Of a stretch of DNA of 64,000 bases, positions 44,214 through 51,498 are shown piece after piece. Made by a program: the position numbers and the translations under genes. The notes beneath the pieces are model-generated. The model was not told the DNA's origin. It made no database searches and saw only the letters and a program-made list of their open reading frames with translations. Within the stretch, counting starts at the first letter, position 1, and every line of letters begins with the position of its first letter. Location: the NCBI GenBank assembly GCA_017543445.1, contig JAFYGB010000069.1, positions 62,001 to 126,000 of the forward strand, in the 5' to 3' direction. This DNA is from Lachnospiraceae bacterium (GTDB lineage Bacteria > Bacillota > Clostridia > Lachnospirales > Lachnospiraceae).

Positions 44214-45179
44214 ATGGCGGAAAACAATGCTACGCCTGAGATCACTCGGGCTGTGAACGCACCGAAGTCAAAACGGCGCGGAAGTTCCATGGCAAAGCGT
44301 AACGCGATCGCGGGTATCCTCTGGACGCTTCCATTTACGATTGGATTTATCGCTTTCATGCTGGTACCGATGTTTGAGTCGGCACAGATGGCATTCAGTA
44401 ACGTAACGATCGATATCCAGAACCACAGTTATGTAAAAGAGTGGGCAGGATTAAAGAACTTCGATTACATCCTGAATGTTGATCCGATGTATAAGCGCCA
44501 GCTGTTAGAGTCACTTGGTAACATGGGATTGCAGATCGTTGCGGTCTTGATCTTCAGTTACTTCGTAGCATTCCTGTTGAACCAGGAATTTAAAGGCAGA
44601 GCTTTTGTAAGAGCCATGTTCTTCTTACCGGTTATTCTTTCTTCCGGTATTCTGTTGAACCTGGATACGAACAACTCTCTGGTAAACAGTATTTCGACTC
44701 TCATTAAGGAGTCCAACAATGCTGCTTCGCGTGTAACCGGTGTTTTGGAAGATATCCTGGCATCCGGTAACAGCCAGATGAGTGACCTGATGCAGACCAT
44801 CTTCGATCTCGTAAACAGTGTTTACGACATCGCGATCGCATCCGGTATCCAGATCATCATTTTCCTCTCCGGTTTGCAGACCATTCCGGCCAGCATGTAC
44901 GAAGCTTCCAAGATGGAAGGTTGTACCGGATGGGAGAGCTTTTGGAAGATCACCTTCCCTATGACAAGCTCATTGATCATTGTAAATGTTGTTTACTCGA
45001 TCATCGACTTCTGTACGCGCTCGGACAACGTCGTCATGAGTCAGGTTAAGGCACAGATGCTTCAGAAAATGGACTATGGTCTGACATCTGCAATGGCATG
45101 GATGTATTTCGCATGTATCGGTGTCATCGTTGGCCTGGTAACATTTATCATTTCAAAGTGGGTATACTATTATGAGTAA
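44214..45179 (+). CDS. Sugar ABC transporter permease (MalF/UgpA type), second set
   Basis: A 321-residue permease starting 2 bases after the DUF5696 stop, with AAGGAGG inside that gene's end. Six helices; the periplasmic loop between helices 3 and 4 is expanded by about 50 residues (SNNAASRVTGVLEDILASGN), as in some CUT1 permeases. The EAA loop is YEASKMEGCTGWESFWKITFP (core EASKMEGC). It pairs with the permease at 45172, which it overlaps by 8 bases. Confidence 0.9.
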   Translation: MAENNATPEITRAVNAPKSKRRGSSMAKRNAIAGILWTLPFTIGFIAFMLVPMFESAQMAFSNVTIDIQNHSYVKEWAGLKNFDYILNVDPMYKRQLLESLGNMGLQIVAVLIFSYFVAFLLNQEFKGRAFVRAMFFLPVILSSGILLNLDTNNSLVNSISTLIKESNNAASRVTGVLEDILASGNSQMSDLMQTIFDLVNSVYDIAIASGIQIIIFLSGLQTIPASMYEASKMEGCTGWESFWKITFPMTSSLIIVNVVYSIIDFCTRSDNVVMSQVKAQMLQKMDYGLTSAMAWMYFACIGVIVGLVTFIISKWVYYYE

Positions 45180-46188
45180 GGCGAAACAAATCAAATTGGG
45201 GACACAGATGTCCTACTGGGAGAGAAACCGGTTATCACATGGTTATCTGCTCCGCAAGAGCATCCGTAAATGGTCCATCAGCATATTCCGAGCTGTGCTG
45301 TTGTTCGGCCTGTGTTTCCTCATCGTTCAGCCACTGTTAAACAAGCTTTCCGTAAGTTTCATGGAAGAGCGCGATCTGTATGACTCAACCATCATTTCGA
45401 TCCCGCGTCACTTCACTACGGAGAACTACAAATTGGTCGCAGAACTGATCCAGTATAAGACGGCGCTGATCAATACCGCATGGGTATCCTTGCTGTCGTC
45501 GTTCCTGCAGATCGTTTCCTGTACCATGATCGGTTATGGCTTCGCACGTTACAAGTTCCCGTTTAAGAATTTCTTGTTCGCGTGCGTAATGCTTACGATC
45601 ATCATCCCGCCGCAGACCATCATGAGCTCATTGTATCTGCACTTCCAGTTCTTTGATTTCGTTGACTTCTTCGGCATCTTCAAGATGATCACCGGTAAGA
45701 GCATCACTCAGGTCAGCCTGATCGGTAACGGTGTCGCTTACTTCATGCTTGCGGCAACCGGTATGGCTCTTCGAAGCGGCTTGTACATCTTCATGTTGCG
45801 TCAGTACTTCCGTGGAGTTCCGAAGGAACTTGAGGAAGCTGCATATGTTGATGGTTGCGGTAAGATCCGTACATTCATCCAGATCATGCTTCCGGATGCA
45901 AGACCGATGCTCACATCCGTTTTCCTGTTCTCACTCGTATGGCAGTGGACGGATAACTTCTACAGCACATTGTTCTTCCGTAAGATCACACTGCTTACAG
46001 ATAACCTCGGAACCATTCCGGAGAAACTGTTGCAGCGTAGCGGAACCAACACACCGCCGGCTACGGCTTATGGCCAGATGATGACGGCCACCGGTATGTT
46101 GATCACCATTGCACCTCTTCTTATCCTGTACATGTTCGCTCAGAAGGGTTTCGTAGAAAGCTTGAGCCAGACAGGAATTAAGATGTAA
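45172..46188 (+). CDS. Sugar ABC transporter permease (MalG/UgpE type), second set
   Basis: A 338-residue permease overlapping the previous gene by 8 bases. It carries about six helices and the EAA loop EEAAYVDGCGKIRTFIQIMLP (core EEAAYVDGCG). A soluble N-terminal segment of about 35 residues precedes the first helix. It completes the second transporter with the solute-binding lipoprotein at 46257. The 68-base gap to that gene holds a weak CACACTTTATTTTGTGC repeat that may act in RNA processing. Confidence 0.9.
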   Translation: MSKAKQIKLGTQMSYWERNRLSHGYLLRKSIRKWSISIFRAVLLFGLCFLIVQPLLNKLSVSFMEERDLYDSTIISIPRHFTTENYKLVAELIQYKTALINTAWVSLLSSFLQIVSCTMIGYGFARYKFPFKNFLFACVMLTIIIPPQTIMSSLYLHFQFFDFVDFFGIFKMITGKSITQVSLIGNGVAYFMLAATGMALRSGLYIFMLRQYFRGVPKELEEAAYVDGCGKIRTFIQIMLPDARPMLTSVFLFSLVWQWTDNFYSTLFFRKITLLTDNLGTIPEKLLQRSGTNTPPATAYGQMMTATGMLITIAPLLILYMFAQKGFVESLSQTGIKM

Positions 46189-46256
46189 GAGGTAACACAC
46201 TTTATTTTGTGCAACATCCCATAAGGGGTTAAGCAATAAATAATAGGAGGTAAACT

Positions 46257-47771
46257 ATGAGAAAGTTTCAAAAAGCAACAGCGATCGCTTTGTCTTCAGC
46301 TATGGCATTAACTGCACTTGCAGGATGTTCTTCTGATAACAAAGAGACCACAGCAGCAGCAAAGGACACCACTGCAGCTCCTAAGGAGACCACAGCGTCT
46401 ACTAAGGACACAACTGCAGCAAAGCCTGCCGAGACCACAGCAAAGCCTGTCGAGACCACAAAGGCTCCCGAAAAGACCAAGATCGAGAAGTATCAGGAGC
46501 AGGGTGTTAACCTTAAGGGTCGCGATGTAAGAATCGTTAACTGGTGGGAAGGCGAGCCCAAGGAGCCTCAGAACACCTACGAGGAAGATCTTTACGCTTA
46601 TCGTGATATGATCCAGGAGACATTCAACTTCAAGATCCACACCGATAACATCGGTGGTTGGGGTGAGAGCTACACCACTCAGCTTTCTTCTTCCATCACA
46701 GCAGGCGAGCCGATCGGCCAGATCTGCGTATTGGATGCAGGTTGGGTTGCAGGTCTTATGAACAATAAGATGTTTGCTCCTCTTGATACTCTTAGCGCAC
46801 TTGATTTCAAGGCTGAGAAGTGGAATCAGGGTGTTCTCGAAGCAGTTACCTTTGCTGGTCACATTTATGGTATGGCAGTAGACCACGAGCCTCGTGGCGG
46901 TATCTTCTTCAACAAGAGACTCCTTCAGGAAGCTGGTTATGGCGCTGATGATCTGTACGATTTCCAGAAGAACGGTACTTGGACTTGGTCTAAGTTCGAA
47001 GAAGTTCTGAAGGCTTGTACAAGAGATAAGGACGGCGACGGTGAGATCGATACTTGGGGTATGGTTAACTTCAACAGTGACTACTTCGCAATCGCTATCT
47101 ACTCTTCAGGCGCACAGTTCGTATCTAAGGATAAGGACGGACATTTCGTAAACGAGATGACCACCCAGAAGTTCCTGGATGCTCTTACATGGGCTAACAA
47201 CATGTGGCAGAACTACGCAGAGCCTCAGCCTGCTGATTCCGATTGGGATTACTTCAAGGCTTGCTTCGCAAAGGGTGAAGCTGCTATGCGTGTAACTGAG
47301 GAATATGCTAAGTCCGAGTTCAGAGAGACTCTGACCGACGACTGGGGCTTCGTATGCTTCCCTTGCCCGGATGGACAGGAGATCCTTTGCTACGATAAGG
47401 AAAACGTTCTGTTTATTCCTTCTTCTTACAGCAATGACGAAGCTAACGAAATCGCACTTGCATACGACCTGTTCACTGATCCGGTTCCGGGTTATGAAGA
47501 TGGCGATGCTTGGAAAGAAGCTTACTACAGCGCATATGTAGACAAGAGAGCTGTTGACGAAACTCTTCAGATGATGAAGAGAGGTAAGAACATCAAGAAC
47601 CGTATGGATTCCTTCGTATCCGGTCTTGGTGATACCCTTGGTTCCGGTTTCATTTGGGATATCGCTGGTGGTGCACTTACACCTGCAGAAGCTGTTGAAG
47701 CGAAGAAGGGTGCATGGGATCAGGTTATCGCTGATCAGAATGCTGCTCTTGACGCTCTCAAGGCTCAGTAA
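46257..47771 (+). CDS. Sugar-binding lipoprotein of the ABC transporter
   Basis: A 504-residue extracellular solute-binding protein. Lipobox ALAGC (Cys23), then a Thr/Lys/Ala-rich linker of about 50 residues with repeated KDTTAA/KETTA units that holds it off the membrane. The binding domain begins LKGRDVRIVNWWEGEP; further markers are FAGHIYGMAVDHEPRGGIFF and DKDGDGEIDTWGMVNF. Codon use shifts to GCT/CTT/AAG-type codons unlike most of the window, as expected for a very highly expressed protein. An AGGAGG site is 7 bases before the ATG. Last gene of the operon, followed by a strong terminator. Confidence 0.93.
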   Translation: MRKFQKATAIALSSAMALTALAGCSSDNKETTAAAKDTTAAPKETTASTKDTTAAKPAETTAKPVETTKAPEKTKIEKYQEQGVNLKGRDVRIVNWWEGEPKEPQNTYEEDLYAYRDMIQETFNFKIHTDNIGGWGESYTTQLSSSITAGEPIGQICVLDAGWVAGLMNNKMFAPLDTLSALDFKAEKWNQGVLEAVTFAGHIYGMAVDHEPRGGIFFNKRLLQEAGYGADDLYDFQKNGTWTWSKFEEVLKACTRDKDGDGEIDTWGMVNFNSDYFAIAIYSSGAQFVSKDKDGHFVNEMTTQKFLDALTWANNMWQNYAEPQPADSDWDYFKACFAKGEAAMRVTEEYAKSEFRETLTDDWGFVCFPCPDGQEILCYDKENVLFIPSSYSNDEANEIALAYDLFTDPVPGYEDGDAWKEAYYSAYVDKRAVDETLQMMKRGKNIKNRMDSFVSGLGDTLGSGFIWDIAGGALTPAEAVEAKKGAWDQVIADQNAALDALKAQ

Positions 47772-47826
47772 TGGAATTACATCCTGTGTATAACAGGACA
47801 CTATAATGCTATAAAGCATTAATGTG

Positions 47827-47865
47827 GAGGCCTTCTCTCCAATAAAGAGAGAAGGCCTCTTTTTT
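47827..47865 (+). terminator. Intrinsic terminator of the transport operon
   Basis: GAGGCCTTCTCT (47827-47838) pairs with AGAGAAGGCCTC (47848-47859), followed by T6. Confidence 0.92.
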
Positions 47866-47999
47866 AAAAGATTGATTTTGATTTGAATTTGAATACAACC
47901 ATTGCATAGCAACGGAAGATATAGAGCATAAGACCGGGAAAATGTGCGAGATCGACAGAAACGATCGCACAGGATCTTAGAGAAGAGGAGGTTTTACAA

Positions 48000-50150
48000 A
48001 TGAAGAATAAGGTGGCAAATGAAGTGTTCGAAAAGCGGGCACGTGAACTGGTATCCAAGATGACGCTGGAGGAGAAGGTGTTCCAGACCCTTCACTGGGC
48101 GGCGGCGATCGACCGCCTCGGTATCCCTGCGTATAATTACTGGAATGAAGCATTGCACGGCGTAGCCAGAGCCGGCGTCGCTACAGTGTTCCCGCAGGCG
48201 ATCGGTCTGGCGGCAACTTTTGATGAGGATTTCCTGGAGAAAGTCGCAGACACGATTTCGACTGAAGGTCGTGGTAAATACAAGATGCAAAGTGAACACG
48301 GAGATCGTGATATCTACAAAGGCCTTACGTTCTGGTCGCCGAATGTAAACATTTTCCGCGATCCCAGGTGGGGGCGCGGTCACGAGACCTTGGGTGAGGA
48401 CCCGTACCTGTCCTCCCGTCTCGGAACCGGTTTCGTCCATGGTATCCAGGGGCGCGATGACAAATATCTGAAGGCGGCAGCCTGCGCGAAGCATTTCGCT
48501 GTACACTCCGGCCCGGAGGACATTCGCCACAGTTTCAACGCAGAGTGCAGTGAGCAGGATCTGCGCGAGACCTACCTGCCTGCGTTTAAGACGCTCGTCG
48601 AGGAGGCGGACGTCGAGGTCGTTATGGGCGCTTATAACCGGACCAATGGAGAGCCGTGCTGCGGCAGCGAGCGTTTGCTGGTCGACATCTTGCGTGGCGA
48701 GTGGAAGTTCGAAGGCCACGTGACCAGTGACTGCTGGGCCATCCGTGACTTCCACGAGAACCATAAAGTAACGGCCAATGCAGTCGAATCCGTTGCATTG
48801 GCCATGAACCGCGGTTGTGACTTGAACTGCGGGCATATTTACGTGAACCTGCTCGAAGCGGTGAAAGAGGGCCTTGTGACTGAGGAGACCTTAAGCACAG
48901 CGGTCACCCGACTCCTGACCACGCGTATGAAACTCGGACTGTTCGATCCCGATGAGAAGGTTCCTTACGCGTCCATCGGTTACGATCAGGTCGACTCGAA
49001 GGCGAACCGCGAACTGAACCAGAAGGCGGCGGAGAAAATCGTCGTCCTGTTGAAGAATGAAAACAACCTCCTTCCGCTTAAGAAGGACGCGATCCGCACC
49101 ATCGGTGTGATCGGCCCGAATGCCAACAACCGGAAGGCATTGGTCGGAAACTATGAAGGCACCGCGTCCCGCTACATCACGATCCTGGAAGGCATTCAGG
49201 ATTATGTGGGCGATGATGTTCGCGTGCGTTTTTCCGAAGGCTGCCATCTGTGTAAGGAGAAGGTGCAGGATCTGGCTGCAGGTCCGGACCGCATGGCAGA
49301 AGTGCAGGCCGTGTGTGAAGAGAGCGATGTGATCATCGCGTGCATGGGACTCGACGCAGGCCTCGAAGGAGAGGAGGGCGACCAGGGCAATCAGTTCGCC
49401 AGCGGTGATAAGCCGAACCTCAACCTGCCCGGCATCCAGGAAGATGTCCTGAAGCTCATCGTAGCGTCCGGTAAGCCGGTCGTTCTGGTGCTTCTGTCCG
49501 GAAGTGCACTTGCAGTGACCTATGCGGACGAAAACATTCCTGCGATCCTGCAGGGCTGGTATCCCGGTGCGCAGGGCGGTAAGGCGATCGCGAAGATCCT
49601 CTTCGGCGAAGCATGTCCGGAAGGAAAACTGCCCATCACATTCTACCGGTCCACGGAAGAATTGCCCGCATTTACCGATTACAACATGAAGGGACGTACC
49701 TACCGCTATATGAAGAACGAGGCGCTGTACCCGTTCGGCTATGGTCTGTCCTACACCACGCTGAAGTGTTCCGCGATGGTCTCCACGGACGAGATCGTTC
49801 CCGGAGACTCTGTCCTGGTTACAGCGGTGATCGAAAACACAGGCAACTATGACACCAATTATACGCTGCAGGCATACGTGAAATATCTGGACGGCGACGA
49901 GAGCACGCCGAACTGCCAGCTGAAAGGCATTAAGAAGGTGCCGATCGCAGCCGGCGAAACGAAGACCGTAACGCTCGAGCTTCCTGCGGAAGCATTCGCC
50001 TTGTACGACAAGGCCGGCCAGCTGGTCCTCAACAAAGGCGCGTACCAGCTCTTCATCGGCGACAGCCAGCCCGACAGCCGCAGTGCGCAGCTCACCGGAC
50101 AAACTCCCGCCTGCTTCAACCTTAAATGTGTCACCGTTGCAGGTCTGTGA
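48000..50150 (+). CDS. GH3 beta-xylosidase/beta-glucosidase
   Basis: A 716-residue family 3 glycoside hydrolase. The N-terminal barrel holds WNEALHGVAR, DPRWGRGHETLGEDP, KHFAVHSGPE and the nucleophile Asp244 in VTSDCWAI. The second domain carries GLDAGLEGEEGDQ, the probable acid/base Glu region. A C-terminal FnIII domain (about 600-700) ends the enzyme (PFGYGLSYTT starts the junction). Features such as LHGVAR and SDCWAI fit the beta-xylosidase side of GH3. No signal peptide: intracellular. The last seven residues (CVTVAGL) and the stop come from the repeat element that begins at 50126. GAGGAGG is 9 bases before the ATG. Confidence 0.92.
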   Translation: MKNKVANEVFEKRARELVSKMTLEEKVFQTLHWAAAIDRLGIPAYNYWNEALHGVARAGVATVFPQAIGLAATFDEDFLEKVADTISTEGRGKYKMQSEHGDRDIYKGLTFWSPNVNIFRDPRWGRGHETLGEDPYLSSRLGTGFVHGIQGRDDKYLKAAACAKHFAVHSGPEDIRHSFNAECSEQDLRETYLPAFKTLVEEADVEVVMGAYNRTNGEPCCGSERLLVDILRGEWKFEGHVTSDCWAIRDFHENHKVTANAVESVALAMNRGCDLNCGHIYVNLLEAVKEGLVTEETLSTAVTRLLTTRMKLGLFDPDEKVPYASIGYDQVDSKANRELNQKAAEKIVVLLKNENNLLPLKKDAIRTIGVIGPNANNRKALVGNYEGTASRYITILEGIQDYVGDDVRVRFSEGCHLCKEKVQDLAAGPDRMAEVQAVCEESDVIIACMGLDAGLEGEEGDQGNQFASGDKPNLNLPGIQEDVLKLIVASGKPVVLVLLSGSALAVTYADENIPAILQGWYPGAQGGKAIAKILFGEACPEGKLPITFYRSTEELPAFTDYNMKGRTYRYMKNEALYPFGYGLSYTTLKCSAMVSTDEIVPGDSVLVTAVIENTGNYDTNYTLQAYVKYLDGDESTPNCQLKGIKKVPIAAGETKTVTLELPAEAFALYDKAGQLVLNKGAYQLFIGDSQPDSRSAQLTGQTPACFNLKCVTVAGL

Positions 50151-50516
50151 CCTGCAACAAGGACGGTTCCATTTGACACATTTTGGGGCCTATTCCAAGC
50201 CACGAACGGTTTTTACTTCCGCGAGATACGATTTCTCCCGGTCAGTTCACTCACTGTGAAAAACATGCCGTTCGTTTGATGCCGGATTTGAGGGGGCCCG
50301 CTTCGACAGAGGCCGTTTTCTTGATGAAAACGTCCTCAGCTCACGCGAAAAGCGATCTCGGAAATCGCTTTTCTCCCCTCATCCGTCACCTCACTCTCGG
50401 TGTTTTTCTACAGCTCGTTCACATGCTCGGTCGAGATCGTATCTCGCGGAAGAACCGTTCGTAGCTATGTGATCGGCTTTGAATGTGTCAAAAGGAACCG
50501 TCCCCACTGACACATT
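50126..50516. mobile_element. Hairpin element with terminal repeats and conserved core (copy 1)
   Basis: A 391-bp element. The left end (50126-50183) is a GGACGGTTCC-type repeat with an inserted 23-bp hairpin (GTTGCAGGTC / GACCTGCAAC). The right end (50483-50516) is the inverted partner. Between them, 50197-50480 is a long imperfect inverted repeat: ACGAACGG, TTCCGCGAGATACGAT on the left pair with ATCGTATCTCGCGGAA, CCGTTCGT on the right. The apex is the 105-nt core at 50281-50385. A second copy is at 62077-62446. It starts inside the last codons of the GH3 gene. Confidence 0.8.
50281..50385. ncRNA. 105-nt conserved core, probable structured RNA or folded DNA
   Basis: Nearly identical (3 differences) to 62209-62313. 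Three stems can be drawn: P1 GGATTTGAGGGG with CCCCTCATCC, P2 GAGGCCGTTTTC with GAAAACGTCCTC, and P3 GAAAAGCGAT with AATCGCTTTTC. This makes a three-way junction. Strand of any transcript is unknown. Listed as ncRNA for its fold; no known family recognised. Confidence 0.5.
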
Positions 50517-50627
50517 GCCCGGCTCGTGTGAAAAAAGCAATGCGCCAAAAAGCAAGCATGTCGGATGATGAAGGCTTCTCGGCAAAGGAGCAGAGCGAGA
50601 AGGTGAGAGAGCGATGGAATAAGAGGG

Positions 50628-50711
50628 GTATCACAGTAAAAAGCCCATGTCAAGGCCGAGCCGCCTGCGGCGGTGCTTCGCAGCCTTGACATGGGTTTTT
50701 TACTGTGATAC
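50628..50711. repeat. H1 hairpin, copy 2
   Basis: GTATCACAGTAAAAAGCCC and ATGTCAAGGC on the left pair with GCCTTGACAT and GGGTTTTTTACTGTGATAC on the right. The stem differs from copy 1 at several positions, and the opposite arm changes to match. The loop is almost the same as in copy 1. Confidence 0.88.
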
Positions 50712-50722
50712 AGGGTGATCAA

Positions 50723-50758
50723 GGCCGTTGTAAGCCGGCTTACGCCGTCCCAACGGCC
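50723..50758. repeat. H2 hairpin, copy 2
   Basis: GGCCGTTG pairs with CAACGGCC. Copy 1 has GATGT/ACATC at the same place, a compensated change. Confidence 0.75.
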
Positions 50759-50776
50759 AAGGAGGGGAAATCACCT

Positions 50777-51168
50777 CCTATAGCAAATCGACGTCGTATA
50801 GGAGGTTCGAGCGAGACAGGGTCGAAGAAAAAAGCATCCTATAGAGAGTCGACGTCGTATAGGAGGTTCGAGCGAGATGGGGGCGAAGAAAAAAGCATCC
50901 TATAGAGAGTCGACGTCGTATAGGAGGTTTCAGTGAGATGGGGTCGAAGAAAAAAGCATCCTATAGAGAGCCGACGTTGTATAGGAGGTTCCGGCGAGAC
51001 GGGGTCGAAGAAAAAAGCATCCTATAGGGAGTCGACGTTGTATAGGAGGTTTCAGTGAGATGGGGTCGAAGAAAAAAGCATCCTATAGGGAGTCGATGTC
51101 GTATAGGAGGTTTCAGTGAGATGGGGTCGAAGAAAAAAGCATCCTATAGAGTGTCGACGTCGTATAGG
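50777..51168. repeat. Tandem array of seven 61-bp hairpin units
   Basis: CCTATA begins at 50777, 50838, 50899, 50960, 51021, 51082 and 51143, exactly 61 bp apart; TATAGG closes each 26-bp hairpin. The centre holds GTCGAC or a variant. The 35-bp spacers read AGGTT..GAG/CAGTGAGATGG then GTCGAAGAAAAAAGCAT. Spacers are near-identical, unlike CRISPR. Confidence 0.93.
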
Positions 51169-51187
51169 GAAAAAAGAAGTAACCCAA

Positions 51188-51230
51188 GGCCGATGTAAGC
51201 GGCGTAAGCCGCCTTACATCAACCTTGGCC
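51188..51230. repeat. H2 hairpin, inverted copy
   Basis: GATGTAAGCGGC (51192-51203) pairs with GCCGCCTTACATC (51208-51220) with a one-base bulge. Closed outside by GGCC. Confidence 0.75.
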
Positions 51231-51235
51231 ACCAC

Positions 51236-51319
51236 GTACCACAGCAAGGGAGCCCTGTCAAGGCTGCGTAGCACCACCGTAGGCGGCTCGGCCTTGACAG
51301 GGCTCACCTGCTGTGATAC
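51236..51319. repeat. H1 hairpin, inverted copy
   Basis: GTACCACAGCA and GAGCCCTGTCAAGGC pair with GCCTTGACAGGGCTC and TGCTGTGATAC. The stem sequence differs again from copies 1 and 2 but still pairs. Confidence 0.85.
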
Positions 51320-51350
51320 CCCTCCCACTCGCTCGTGCAACCTCTCGGAC

Positions 51351-51498
51351 TGTGTCATCGTTGCAGGTCCGTGACCTGCAACAAGGACGGTTCCATTTGA
51401 CACATTCACAGTATTTCGCAGACCACGCCCCTCAAAAAACTGGGGCGTGGTCTAACACAAAGAAATGTGTCAAATGGAACCGTCCCCCTTGGCACATT
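51351..51498. mobile_element. Short palindromic element with central hairpin
   Basis: Ends are the terminal repeat with the inserted GTTGCAGGTC/GACCTGCAAC hairpin (51351-51407) and the inverted repeat end (51465-51498). The centre is a 12-bp perfect hairpin, AGACCACGCCCC (51420-51431) with GGGGCGTGGTCT (51442-51453). The right end touches the stop codon of the AraC gene (TCA 51498-51500 on the plus strand). Confidence 0.8.

Larger units (their letters stand above)
50628..51319. mobile_element. Composite hairpin frame around a tandem array (island 2)
   Basis: H1 (50628-50711) and H2 (50723-50758) face inverted copies H2' (51188-51230) and H1' (51236-51319). Between them are seven 61-bp repeats (50777-51168). 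The whole 692 bp is thus a large palindrome with an array at its centre. It lies between terminal repeats at 50483-50516 and 51351-51407. The arrangement matches island 1 at 21.2 kb, where the right side is degraded. No credible gene lies inside. Confidence 0.8.

Noticed and set aside
50483..50905. Short plus-strand reading frames through island 2
   Set aside because: They read through terminal repeats, H1 and the array, with no start signals; composition follows the repeats.
50777..51168. Possible CRISPR array
   Set aside because: Repeats are regular, but the spacers are near-identical to each other, each unit is a hairpin, and no cas genes are present.
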